From Paraflavitalea soli (GTDB lineage: Bacteria; Bacteroidota; Bacteroidia; Chitinophagales; Chitinophagaceae): 64,000 nucleotides of DNA. Below the pieces are notes generated by a model. It had not been told where the DNA came from. It made no database searches and saw only the letters and a list, made by a program, of their open reading frames with translations. How positions within the stretch are numbered: position 1 is the first letter of the stretch; each line of letters starts with the position of its first letter. Shown here piece after piece: positions 13,147 through 22,130 of the stretch. The translations under genes and the position numbers were made by a program. Location: assembly GCF_003555545.1 (NCBI RefSeq), contig NZ_CP032157.1, positions 6,080,546 to 6,144,545 on the forward strand, written 5' to 3'.

Positions 13147-15564
13147 ATGAAAAACCGCTGGCGCCACCTGGTAGCAGGTTATATCCTTTTGTTATGCTCC
13201 CTGGCCACCGCAGCCCAGGACTCTGCCCGTTTTAGACAAGGTCGATTTCCCGGCCGCAGCGATTCCGCCCGGCAACAATCAGATTCCAGCCGCCCCCGGA
13301 GAGGCGGTATGTCCTCCCTTTTCGCCGACTCTGCCAAACTCACCAGCAGCGACTACCAGCTCCAGATCGAGAAAACATATGTGATCCTGGACAATATCGA
13401 AAATAAAAGCGAGCTCGGCCTTGCCATCCGCGAGATCACAGAAAAGCTGGCCGACAATGATTCCGTACTAGCCGTACTCAAAGACAATGTACTCAACAAC
13501 AGCCGTGCCCTCAACATGCGCAACCTGCAAGTGTTCAGAACCCTCCTCCTCAACCTGCAACGCGAAGGGAAAGATAACCGCGAAGTACTTGACAGTACCG
13601 AACATAAGCTCGACGGCCTGCGCAGCAGCATGAAAACCCTCATGGCCGATACCGTATTAAGACAACTGATGCGCGATTCCCTGCTCCGCCAGCAATTCAG
13701 CGCCCCTTTAAAGGACATGCGCGAAAACTGGCGCTCCAGCACCCGCCACCTGCGGGAAAGCATCGCCACCATCAACCTCCTGCAAACAAAGAACTCGTCC
13801 AATGCCATTACCACTGCCCAGCTATTGGAAAAAGTAAATACCCTGCTCAATACCTCCGCTGCCCGCATCTTTGGCAAAGAATACAATTACCTCTGGGAAA
13901 AAGATACTTCCAACCTTTCCGAAAGCGCCCGCTCCTCTTTTGGCAAAGCGTATGACGGAGAAAAGAAAGCCCTGCGGTACTACTTTAAAGACAGCGGCCA
14001 CAAAAGGTTCTTCCTCCTGCTCATCGGCCTGCTCTTCTTCTTTTGGATATACCGCAACATACGCATCCTGAAACGCCTCAAAGCCATGCACGCCATACAG
14101 GACCTCGGTTTTGAATACCTGCCCTCCGGTTACATCGTTTCTGCCTTTGTGATCATGTTTTCCATCGCACCCCTGTTCGATCTCCATGCCCCTGCCGCCT
14201 ATATTGAATCCATGCAGTTCCTGCTGCTGATCATCCTCACCATCATCTGCTGGAAGAAATGGCCGCGCAACCTCTTCTGGGTTTGGGTAGTCATGGCCAT
14301 CCTGTACATCTGTTTTGCAGCCACCCACCATATGGTAGATCCTGGTTTCTGGCAACGCATGTGGCTCATCCTGCTCAACATCCTGTCCGTTGTTTTTGGC
14401 CTCCTCTTCCTCTCTAAAATGAAAGAGCACCTCCACCTCAAAGGGTTCCTCCGCTTTGTGATCATCCTGCACAATGTGATGAATGTCCTGTCCATCCTGT
14501 TTAACCTGTGGGGTCGCTTTTCCCTGGCGCAGATCTTTGGCAATGCCGCCATCTTCGCCTTTACCCAGGCCATCGGCCTGGCTGTATTCAGCAAGATTTT
14601 TATGGAAGCCATCCTGCTGCAGATCATGACCAGCCGCGTAAAACGGGGAGTGCAAAGCCGCTTTGAATACCAGCATGTACTCGATGGCTTCCGTCGCCCC
14701 CTGCTTTTCCTGGTCGTCATACTGTGGTTGATCGTATTTACCACCAACCTCAATATCTATACTACCGTACTTGGTGGCTTGACCACCTTCATGGAAACAC
14801 CCCGCCACATTGGCAACGCTTATTTTACCATTGGCGGCGTACTGCTCTTCTTCCTCATCATCTGGATAGCCCACCTCCTGCAGAAATATGTAGGTTACTT
14901 CTTTGGCGATACCGGCAATGATGAGGAGATACACAATAAAGGACAGCGTTCAAGACTGCTCATAGCAAGGCTCATCCTGCTTTGCCTCGGCTACTTCCTG
15001 GCCGTGGCCGCTTCGGGTGTACCCGTAGATAAAATAACCATCGTCCTGGGCGCTCTCGGTGTCGGTATTGGTTTGGGCTTACAGAACATCGTTAACAATT
15101 TTGTATCCGGTATCATTCTCATCTTCGATAGACCACTACAGATCGGCGATGTGGTGGATGTAGGAGATAAGTCGGGTCGCGTACGTGAAATAGGCTTACG
15201 CTCCAGCACCTTGCTCACACCCGATGGCGCAGAAGTGATCATCCCCAACGGAGATATCCTTTCTCAACAAATTACCAACTGGACCCTCTCTAATAACCAG
15301 ATACGCCTGGAAATGGAACTATCGGTTAGTGGCAGCCGCGATATGGAGGTAGTGTCTTCTGCTATTAAAAAGGCCATCCAAACCTCCCGCTTCGTATTTG
15401 ACAACCGGGAACCACAAATACTCTTTACCAAAGTAAATGAAGACGGATTCGATCTCAAGGCCTTCTTCTGGTGTGCCGATGTAGCTAAAGCCGAAGAAGC
15501 GAAAAGCGATGTGCTGATCATTTTACATGATAAGCTAAATGCCGATAACCTGCACATAAACTAA
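13147..15564 (+). CDS. Large MscS-family mechanosensitive channel
   Basis: This encodes 805 residues from the ATG at 13147 (MKNRWRHLV, start of a signal peptide ending TAAQD); the frame extends 25 codons upstream without a signal. A periplasmic helical region (about 30-290) is followed by roughly ten membrane helices and a C-terminal MscS domain. The pore-lining helix is seen near residue 640 in VLGALGVGIGLGLQNIVNNFVSGIIL, broken here as GALGVGIGLGLQN and VNNFVSGI, with the Gly/Ala pattern of the family. The beta domain follows (GDVVDVGDKSGRVREIGLRS). The architecture resembles the long E. coli MscK/YbdG-type channels: an inner-membrane valve opened by hypo-osmotic shock. A clear terminator follows. 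Confidence 0.9.
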   Translation: MKNRWRHLVAGYILLLCSLATAAQDSARFRQGRFPGRSDSARQQSDSSRPRRGGMSSLFADSAKLTSSDYQLQIEKTYVILDNIENKSELGLAIREITEKLADNDSVLAVLKDNVLNNSRALNMRNLQVFRTLLLNLQREGKDNREVLDSTEHKLDGLRSSMKTLMADTVLRQLMRDSLLRQQFSAPLKDMRENWRSSTRHLRESIATINLLQTKNSSNAITTAQLLEKVNTLLNTSAARIFGKEYNYLWEKDTSNLSESARSSFGKAYDGEKKALRYYFKDSGHKRFFLLLIGLLFFFWIYRNIRILKRLKAMHAIQDLGFEYLPSGYIVSAFVIMFSIAPLFDLHAPAAYIESMQFLLLIILTIICWKKWPRNLFWVWVVMAILYICFAATHHMVDPGFWQRMWLILLNILSVVFGLLFLSKMKEHLHLKGFLRFVIILHNVMNVLSILFNLWGRFSLAQIFGNAAIFAFTQAIGLAVFSKIFMEAILLQIMTSRVKRGVQSRFEYQHVLDGFRRPLLFLVVILWLIVFTTNLNIYTTVLGGLTTFMETPRHIGNAYFTIGGVLLFFLIIWIAHLLQKYVGYFFGDTGNDEEIHNKGQRSRLLIARLILLCLGYFLAVAASGVPVDKITIVLGALGVGIGLGLQNIVNNFVSGIILIFDRPLQIGDVVDVGDKSGRVREIGLRSSTLLTPDGAEVIIPNGDILSQQITNWTLSNNQIRLEMELSVSGSRDMEVVSSAIKKAIQTSRFVFDNREPQILFTKVNEDGFDLKAFFWCADVAKAEEAKSDVLIILHDKLNADNLHIN

Positions 15565-15595
15565 GCAGATAAGCCGCCAGGCAGCTCAATAATTA

Positions 15596-15634
15596 AAGCG
15601 GTTACATACACTACCGGTGTGTAACCGCTTTTTT
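15596..15634 (+). terminator. Rho-independent terminator of the MscS gene
   Basis: The stem AAGCGGTTACA pairs with TGTAACCGCTT around a short loop and is followed by a T-run. It lies 32 bp after the MscS stop codon. Confidence 0.85.
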
Positions 15635-15778
15635 GCTGAGATTATTCCACAAAGCAGCCTGCTTTTTATACATTGACTGCTGAACGCTCTCCTCTTCTTC
15701 CACACCCGGCGGTTTGAATAGAAAAAAATCGTAGCTTTTCTGTGTGCGTACGATTATTCACTTTTGCATTGCTTACCG

Positions 15779-16192
15779 ATGGATCCGATTACGATTATTT
15801 TGCTGGCAGCATTAGTGCTGGGTTATTTCGCATGGTACAGACCAACTTTTCTGCTCAAGCCTGAGCGGAAAAGAAAGGAGCTTGTGGCAAGATTTGAACA
15901 GGTTACTAACCTCAACCAGCAGCTTCTGGCCGATATGCAGCAGTACGCTCAAAAGAATAACCTGCTCGACAAACCTTTTATAGAAGGAGATTCCTTCCGC
16001 AATAAGATCACCGAACTCCAGGCTGCCCGTGATGAGTTTTTCAGCGAAGAGAATTACCTCGGCCTCCGTGCCCGCAATCCCAAACACCTCGATCTTCAAC
16101 TCATGACCAAAACCCTCGATGATCAGATCCTCTACCACGAGCGCATCCAAAAAGCCCTTAACAAGCATAAGAATACGCCTGCAACCAATTAG
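15779..16192 (+). CDS. Membrane-anchored coiled-coil protein, unknown
   Basis: This encodes 137 residues from the ATG at 15779 (MDPITIILLAAL); the frame opens five codons earlier. One N-terminal membrane helix (about 3-20) is followed by a charged helical domain (KPERKRKELVARFEQ onward) that probably faces the cytoplasm, given the basic residues after the helix. No family recognised. It stands alone: the MscS gene before it has its own terminator, and the polA gene converges from the other side. Confidence 0.7.
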   Translation: MDPITIILLAALVLGYFAWYRPTFLLKPERKRKELVARFEQVTNLNQQLLADMQQYAQKNNLLDKPFIEGDSFRNKITELQAARDEFFSEENYLGLRARNPKHLDLQLMTKTLDDQILYHERIQKALNKHKNTPATN

Positions 16193-16211
16193 TGTTTTCC
16201 TGTTGCCGCAC

Positions 16212-16240
16212 AAAAAAGGCCAGCCCGATCGGCCAGCCTT
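16212..16240 (-). terminator. Terminator of polA
   Basis: On the minus strand AAGGC-TG-GCC pairs with GGC-TG-GCCTT around GATCG, with a symmetric internal TG/TG bulge, and is followed by TTTTTT. It lies 27 bp after the polA stop codon. Confidence 0.65.
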
Positions 16241-16267
16241 GTAATAAGTATGGAAAGAATAATTAGG

Positions 16268-19144
16268 TTAGTGCGCCACCAGCCAGTTCTCACCCTTGCC
16301 GATCTCTGCTTCCACCGGCACCCCATTGGGTAATGGCAAAGCTCCACGCATACAATCTATGATAATCGGCATAATAGTATCTGCTTCATCCAGCGTAGCA
16401 TCAAAGATCAACTCGTCATGCACCTGCAGGATCATCTTCGATTTAAACTTATGTTTTTTGAACGTTTCCTGGATCTTTATCATGGCCAGCTTGATCATAT
16501 CAGCCGCCGTGCCCTGAATAGGCGAGTTGATCGCGTTGCGCTCTGCAAATCCACGTACTGTAAAGTTGGAGGAGTTGATATCACGCAGCCAGCGCTTGCG
16601 GCCCATCAACGTTTCCACATAGCCTGTTTCCCGGGCAAAGTTGATCGTATCATCCATATACTTCTGGATATTCGCAAACTGCTTCTTATACGTATCAATG
16701 ATCTCTTTGGCTTCCGTACGGCTGATACCCAGGTTGTCGGCCAGGCCAAAAGCTCCTTGCCCGTAGATAATGCCGAAATTCACACTCTTCGCCTTATAGC
16801 GCATTTCCTTCGTCACATCCTTTTCATCCACACTGTATACTTTGGCCGCAGTAGCTGTGTGAATATCCTTTGCATTCTTGAAAGCATCACACATGGCCGG
16901 GTCACCTGAAATAGCGGCTACAATACGTAATTCTATTTGCGAATAATCGGCCGAAAGCAGGATATGATTACTGTCCCGGGGAATAAAGGCCTTACGGATC
17001 TCTTTGCCCCTGTCTGTACGTACAGGAATATTCTGCAGGTTGGGATTGTTACTGGATAAACGACCGGTAACAGCCACCGCCTGTGCATAAGATGTATGTA
17101 CACGGCCTGTCTTGCGGTTGATCATTTCGGGAAGCGCATCCACATAAGTAGACTTCAGCTTGGTCAACTCCCGGAAGGCAAGGATATCTTCCACGATCTT
17201 ACTTTGATTGGCCAGCTTAAGCAGTACATCTTCCCCTGTAGCATATTGGCCCGTCTTCGTCTTTTTGGCCTTGGGGTCCAGCTTCAGTTTTTCAAACAAT
17301 ACTTCACCCAGTTGCTTGGGAGAGGCCAGGTTGAACTTTAATCCTGCTTGCTGGTATACATTTTCCTCTGCCTGCCTGGCTTCCTTATCCAGTTGCAGCG
17401 AATAATCTTTTAAGAACTCGATATCTACCTTTACCCCTTCAAACTCCATATCTGTAAGCACCTTTACAAGCGGGTTCTCTACTTCCAGGAATACCTTTTC
17501 AACTGCTTTCGTTTTGAGCAGCGGGGCAAAGATCTGTTTCAGCTGCAGCGTGATATCAGCATCTTCAGCCGCATAGTCCGTGATCTTTTCCAGTGGCACA
17601 TCCCGCATATTACCCTGGTTCTTGCCTTTCTTGCCAATCAGCTCATCAATATGTACCGGCTCGTAACCCAAATATTGTGCGCTCATGATATCCATGCTAC
17701 GTTTGCCGTCCGGCTCGATCACATAATGCGCCAGCATCGTATCAAAGATGTTTCCCTTCAGCTCATAGCCATACCACTTAAGCACCAGCATATCATACTT
17801 CAGGTTCTGTCCCACCCAGGTAATATCCGTCTTGTTGAATAATTTTTCAAATTGTTTCAGGATGGCCTTGGTGCCTTCCACGTCGCCGGGCGGCACCGGT
17901 ACATAATACGCTTCTCCAACTGTATAGGAGAAGCTCATACCCACCATGTCCGCATCATTCGCATCTAATCCCGTAGTCTCTGTATCAAAACAAACTTCCG
18001 GCTGCTCCAGTAATTCTTTTACCAGTGTCGTAATGGCCGCATCGCCTGTGATGGCAACATATTTATGAGGCGTATTGTGAATCGTCTTTCCGGCCACAAT
18101 AGCCTCCGTGCTGTCTACCCGTTCGCTGTCTGCCCCTTCTGTCTCCGTGCCTGCGCCTTCTGTATGCTGTATTCTGACTTCTGTATTCTTCTTCTTGCTT
18201 TCCACTGGATTGCCAAACAGATCTGTCTGCACGCCCTCCGGTGCCGTTGCCTTCCCGGCCGTGATAGCGATCTCTTCGCCCAGTACCCGCTTGGCTACTG
18301 TTTTAAATTCCAGGTCCGTAAACACTTCACGCAACAACTCCCGGTTCATTTCCTTTACCCGGAAATCCTCTGCATGAAAACTTACCGGTACATCTGTAAT
18401 AATAGTAGCCAGCTTTTTGGAAAGGATAGCCGCATTCTTTCCGTTGCGTACCTTCTCACCCAAAGCCCCTTTGATCTTATCTGCATTGTTCAACACATTT
18501 TCCAGCGTACCATATTCGGCCAGTAGTTTAGCCGCTGTCTTTTCTCCTACCCCGGCAATGCCGGGTATATTATCCACCGAATCTCCCATAAGGCCCAGTA
18601 TATCTATCACCTGGTGTACTTCCTGGATATTCCATTTCTCACATACTTCTTTCACGCCCAGGATCTCCGCATCCCCGCCCTGGTAACCGGGTTTATAGAT
18701 CTTGACCCTTTCCTCCACCAATTGGCCATAGTCCTTATCGGGCGTTACCATGTATACTTCAAATCCTTCTTTGGCAGCTTGCTTACTCAGCGTGCCGATC
18801 ACGTCATCCGCTTCATAGCCATCCAGTTCTACAATAGGTATATTAAAGCCACGTATGATGCGCTTAATATCGGGAATAGCTGCCTTCAGATCTTCAGGTG
18901 TCTCCTGCCGGTTGGCCTTGTATTCTGCAAAGTCTGTATGTCGCTCCGTAGGAGCACTGGTATCAAACGCCACCGCCATATGTGAGGGCTTCTGGTTGTT
19001 GAGCAGATCAAGCAACGTATTGACAAAACCGAACTGAGCATTTGTGTTTACGCCCTTGGAGGTAATACGTGGATTGCGTATCAATGCATAATAGGCACGG
19101 AATACCAATGCATACGCGTCGAGAAGAAATACTTTTTGACTCAT
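16268..19144 (-). CDS. polA: DNA polymerase I
   Basis: This encodes 958 residues in three domains. The 5'-3' nuclease (1-290) has DAYALVFRAYYAL, DGYEADDVIGTL and GDSVDNIPGIAGVGEKTA. The 3'-5' proofreading domain (about 365-545) keeps its metal-binding DTETTGLD, so it should be active, unlike Taq polymerase. The polymerase domain (about 560-958) has DYSQIELR, the O-helix region KSVNFGIIYG and HDELIF. The enzyme fills gaps in repair and removes Okazaki primers. It lies downstream of uvrB on the same strand, separated by 81 bp and a terminator. The linker around residues 318-345 is unusual: it is encoded by twelve in-phase 7-base repeats and is rich in Thr, Glu, Gly and Ser (TEGAGTETEGADSE). Confidence 0.97.
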   Translation of the reverse strand: MSQKVFLLDAYALVFRAYYALIRNPRITSKGVNTNAQFGFVNTLLDLLNNQKPSHMAVAFDTSAPTERHTDFAEYKANRQETPEDLKAAIPDIKRIIRGFNIPIVELDGYEADDVIGTLSKQAAKEGFEVYMVTPDKDYGQLVEERVKIYKPGYQGGDAEILGVKEVCEKWNIQEVHQVIDILGLMGDSVDNIPGIAGVGEKTAAKLLAEYGTLENVLNNADKIKGALGEKVRNGKNAAILSKKLATIITDVPVSFHAEDFRVKEMNRELLREVFTDLEFKTVAKRVLGEEIAITAGKATAPEGVQTDLFGNPVESKKKNTEVRIQHTEGAGTETEGADSERVDSTEAIVAGKTIHNTPHKYVAITGDAAITTLVKELLEQPEVCFDTETTGLDANDADMVGMSFSYTVGEAYYVPVPPGDVEGTKAILKQFEKLFNKTDITWVGQNLKYDMLVLKWYGYELKGNIFDTMLAHYVIEPDGKRSMDIMSAQYLGYEPVHIDELIGKKGKNQGNMRDVPLEKITDYAAEDADITLQLKQIFAPLLKTKAVEKVFLEVENPLVKVLTDMEFEGVKVDIEFLKDYSLQLDKEARQAEENVYQQAGLKFNLASPKQLGEVLFEKLKLDPKAKKTKTGQYATGEDVLLKLANQSKIVEDILAFRELTKLKSTYVDALPEMINRKTGRVHTSYAQAVAVTGRLSSNNPNLQNIPVRTDRGKEIRKAFIPRDSNHILLSADYSQIELRIVAAISGDPAMCDAFKNAKDIHTATAAKVYSVDEKDVTKEMRYKAKSVNFGIIYGQGAFGLADNLGISRTEAKEIIDTYKKQFANIQKYMDDTINFARETGYVETLMGRKRWLRDINSSNFTVRGFAERNAINSPIQGTAADMIKLAMIKIQETFKKHKFKSKMILQVHDELIFDATLDEADTIMPIIIDCMRGALPLPNGVPVEAEIGKGENWLVAH
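18111..18194. repeat. Heptad repeat array inside the polA coding region
   Basis: Twelve 7-base units in unbroken phase, plus-strand reading: CTGTCTA, CCCGTTC, GCTGTCT, GCCCCTT, CTGTCTC, CGTGCCT, GCGCCTT, CTGTATG, CTGTATT, CTGACTT, CTGTATT, CTTCTTC. Three units make 21 bases, so the array translates as an approximate 7-residue repeat (TEGAGTE, TEGADSE). It falls exactly in the flexible linker between the 5' nuclease and proofreading domains of PolA. Confidence 0.8.
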
Positions 19145-19214
19145 GCTGCTAAGTTAACAACAATGACCACATGAAAAGCGGTAAAATTGTCTGTTTCTGC
19201 GGGTGTTTTGCGAC

Positions 19215-19235
19215 AAAAAAAGGGGCTATCGCCCC
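19215..19235 (-). terminator. uvrB terminator overlapping its stop codon
   Basis: On the minus strand GGGGC pairs with GCCCC around GATA, followed by TTTTTTT. The TAG stop of uvrB shares bases with the loop and the second arm, so the last codons form the first arm of the hairpin. Confidence 0.75.
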
Positions 19236-21274
19236 GTCTTCATTTCCTCCAACTTCTTCTGCATACCAAACATTTCATCCCTCAGCTTCGCCGCTTCCAT
19301 AAAGTCGAGATCGCGGGCAGCTTTTTCCATTTCCTTCTTCGTTTTGCCGATCGCTTTCTCCAGCTGTGGGATGGTTTGATATACCGCCTGCTCTTCTGCT
19401 GCAGCGTGTACTACCAGGTTTTCATCCGCTGCAAGAGCATAAGGATTCTTGGGATCATATCCCTTGATGTCCAATACCGATGTTTGTGCAAACACCTGCT
19501 CTTTCGATTTGACAACCGTGCGCGGTGTAATATTATGTTCGATATTGAAAGCTACCTGTTTTTCCCGGCGGCGCGTGGTCTCATCGATCGTCCGCTGCAT
19601 ACTCTCCGTCATCTTATCTGCATAGAAGATCACCAGCCCATCCACATTCCGGGCCGCACGGCCTGCCGTTTGCGTCAGCGACTTCTCATTACGCAGGAAT
19701 CCCTCCTTATCTGCATCAAGGATGGCCACCAGCGATACTTCCGGTAGGTCAAGACCTTCCCGCAACAGGTTTACCCCTACCAGCACATCAATCTCACCCA
19801 ACCTAAGCTGGCGCAGTATCTCCACCCGCTCCAGCGTATCTACTTCACTGTGTATGTACTTTGATTTGATATTGATCCGGTGCAGGTATTTATCCATCTC
19901 TTCCGCCATCCGCTTTGTCAGCGTGGTCACCAGTACCCGGTCCCCCTTCGTTACCCGCTTGTCTATTTCATCCAGCAGGTCATCGATCTGGTTCACACTA
20001 GGTCTTATTTCAATGGGAGGATCCAATAGTCCCGTGGGCCGCACTACCTGCTCTACCACTATACCACCGCTCTTCTCCAGCTCATATTCACCCGGCGTGG
20101 CTGATACATAGACCGTTTGGTCCACGATCTGCTCAAACTCATGGAAGTTCAGCGGACGGTTATCCAGCGCAGAAGGAAGACGGAATCCAAAATCCACCAG
20201 GATCAGCTTACGGCTTCTGTCCCCGCCATACATACCACTGATCTGTGGTATCGTCTGGTGACTTTCATCTATCACCGTCAGGAAGTCTTTGGGGAAGTAA
20301 TCCAAAAGACAGAAGGGCCTGGTACCCGGTATACGCCTGTCGAAGAAACGCGAATAGTTCTCCACCCCGTTACAATAACCAAGCTCCCGGATCATCTCCA
20401 CATCATAATTCACCCGCTCACTCAACCTTTGCGCTTCTATATATTTACCGTTCTTTTTAAAGTATTCTACCTGTGCGTGCGATTCATCCTGGATCTCGTT
20501 CAGTATCTCGTTGATCATGTCTTTCGGCGCCAGGTACAGATTGGCCGGGAAGATCGCGGCATTGTCCACCACCCCGATCCGTTTGCCCGTATTGATCTCC
20601 AGCGTTTCAATGCTTTCGATCTCATCTCCGAAGAAGGTTACCCGGTAGCCCCAGTCCATATAAGGAAGGTTAATGTCCACCGTATCACCCTTTACCCGGA
20701 AAGTACCGCGGGTAAAGTCTGTCTGGCTCCGCATATACAGCGCATTCACCAGCCCATGCAGGAACCCTTGCCGGGAAAGTACCTGTCCCTGATGTATACG
20801 GATGATGCCATTTTCAAACTCCGCGGGGTTACCAATACCGTAGATACAGCTTACGCTGGCTACCACAATGATATCCCGTCTGCCGCTCAACAATTCTGTG
20901 GTGGCATGCAGGCGCAGCTTATCCAGCTCCTCATTGATGCTGAGGTCTTTTTCAATATAGGTATCACTCACCGGCAAATAGGCTTCCGGCTGATAATAGT
21001 CGTAATAACTCACGAAATAGCCCACAGCATTTTCCGGGAAGAACTGCTTGAATTCCCCATATAGCTGGGCCACCAGCGTTTTATTGTGCGTGAGCACCAG
21101 CGTAGGCCGTTGCACCTGCTGGATCACATTGGCGATGGTAAAGGTCTTACCACTGCCCGTTACCCCCAATAAGGTCTGGTGTTTTTCGCCATTCAATATT
21201 CCTTCCGTCAGTTGACGGATCGCTTCCGGCTGATCTCCGGCCGGAGGGAAAGGTGCGTGTAATTTAAAAGGCAT
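19226..21274 (-). CDS. uvrB: UvrABC excinuclease subunit B
   Basis: This encodes 682 residues, the normal length. UvrB is the damage-verifying helicase of nucleotide excision repair: it is loaded by UvrA and recruits UvrC. Visible are Walker A LLGVTGSGKTFT near residue 36, the beta-hairpin region YYQPEAYLPVSDTYIEKD near 92, motif II DESH near 338, the helicase motifs GVNLLREGLDLPEVSLV and QTAGRAARN, and a C-terminal UVR domain (AIGKTKKEMEKAARDLDFMEAA) that binds UvrC. The start at 21274 gives the typical MPFKLHAPFPPAGDQPEAI. Its terminator hairpin overlaps the stop, and polA follows on the same strand. Confidence 0.97.
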   Translation of the reverse strand: MPFKLHAPFPPAGDQPEAIRQLTEGILNGEKHQTLLGVTGSGKTFTIANVIQQVQRPTLVLTHNKTLVAQLYGEFKQFFPENAVGYFVSYYDYYQPEAYLPVSDTYIEKDLSINEELDKLRLHATTELLSGRRDIIVVASVSCIYGIGNPAEFENGIIRIHQGQVLSRQGFLHGLVNALYMRSQTDFTRGTFRVKGDTVDINLPYMDWGYRVTFFGDEIESIETLEINTGKRIGVVDNAAIFPANLYLAPKDMINEILNEIQDESHAQVEYFKKNGKYIEAQRLSERVNYDVEMIRELGYCNGVENYSRFFDRRIPGTRPFCLLDYFPKDFLTVIDESHQTIPQISGMYGGDRSRKLILVDFGFRLPSALDNRPLNFHEFEQIVDQTVYVSATPGEYELEKSGGIVVEQVVRPTGLLDPPIEIRPSVNQIDDLLDEIDKRVTKGDRVLVTTLTKRMAEEMDKYLHRINIKSKYIHSEVDTLERVEILRQLRLGEIDVLVGVNLLREGLDLPEVSLVAILDADKEGFLRNEKSLTQTAGRAARNVDGLVIFYADKMTESMQRTIDETTRRREKQVAFNIEHNITPRTVVKSKEQVFAQTSVLDIKGYDPKNPYALAADENLVVHAAAEEQAVYQTIPQLEKAIGKTKKEMEKAARDLDFMEAAKLRDEMFGMQKKLEEMKTGR

Positions 21275-21478
21275 ATAGTTGTTAAAGAAGCCTGCAAATT
21301 TACAGCATTAGCCGCTGCAGGTAAGTTATCCATTATTCCTGAAGCCACCATTGCAAACCTGGGCAGGCCGTATCTATAACAATTTTCGTGCGCAGATGTT
21401 GGCTACAAAGAACCGTTGTAACTAATTGATATTGATAAGCTGGCTCAATCTCTTTAAATCAGCTTGCTACACCTAAAC

Positions 21479-21513
21479 AACCCTAAACACCAAACTCAAA
21501 ACCCGAAACCGAT
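21479..21513. repeat. A/C heptad array abutting the mgsA stop codon
   Basis: Five units in strict phase: AACCCTA, AACACCA, AACTCAA, AACCCGA, AACCGAT. The next base starts the CTA that is the mgsA TAG stop. Read in the mgsA direction, the 3' flank is G/T-rich (CGGGTTT, GAGTTT, GTTTAGGG) and resembles telomere-type heptads. Confidence 0.8.
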
Positions 21514-21975
21514 CTACTTATTCTCGATCCTCCTTTTCAGGTACTCCGTATAATCCGGTAATGTAGCCGCGTAGTCAGACTGCATAAGGGGGGAGGTTAG
21601 TACAAAATCCGCCGTCGACCGGTCGCAGGCCACAATGCAATTCCAGGCAATCGCTACCCGGAGCAAGGCCTTTACATCACTATCATGTGGTTGCGCTTCC
21701 ATGGGGTCCCAGAAAAAGATCATGACATCGATTTCTCCAACTGCTATGAGGGCGCCTATTTGTTGGTCGCCGCCCAGCGGACCGCTTAACAGCCTCTTGA
21801 CAGGGCGGTCCAGCTTTTCTTCCAGCAATTTTCCCGTCGTGCCGGTGGCTATCAGCTCATGTTTGGCCAATACAACCTTGTTGAACTCTGCCCAGTCTAT
21901 CAGGTCCTTCTTCTTGTTATCATGCGCTACCAGTGCAATTCGCTTACGCGCATCTATTCGTCTTGATGTCAACAT
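21514..21975 (-). CDS. mgsA: Methylglyoxal synthase
   Basis: This encodes 153 residues from the ATG at 21975, matching the 152 residues of E. coli MgsA; the frame extends 14 codons further but that part does not fit the family. The enzyme turns dihydroxyacetone phosphate into methylglyoxal and phosphate, a glycolytic bypass used when sugar phosphates accumulate. Visible signatures are [17 protein letters not shown] (catalytic Asp near residue 18), TGTTG and [12 protein letters not shown] (phosphate binding and catalytic Asp), and [20 protein letters not shown] (catalytic His). It is a cytoplasmic homohexamer in known cases. It stands alone, followed directly by a heptad repeat. Confidence 0.95.
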   Translation of the reverse strand: MLTSRRIDARKRIALVAHDNKKKDLIDWAEFNKVVLAKHELIATGTTGKLLEEKLDRPVKRLLSGPLGGDQQIGALIAVGEIDVMIFFWDPMEAQPHDSDVKALLRVAIAWNCIVACDRSTADFVLTSPLMQSDYAATLPDYTEYLKRRIENK

Positions 21976-22130
21976 AGCTTGTATTTTAAAGGTTTTGGGC
22001 TGAAAAGGTAACTGCATTTTGAGGAATCTTTAACGCGATCGAAATAATTTTCAGGCAGATATCGCGTTTTCCACATCTGGGCACGGTAATTGTTAATAAC
22101 TATTTCCCATTTACACTCCCGTTAAATTCT

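Noticed and set aside
13822-14934. 370-codon open frame on the minus strand
   Set aside because: It is opposite the MscS gene; the His/Asp/Gln-rich product is an antisense shadow.
20117-21064. 315-codon open frame on the plus strand
   Set aside because: It lies fully opposite uvrB, which is certain by its motifs.
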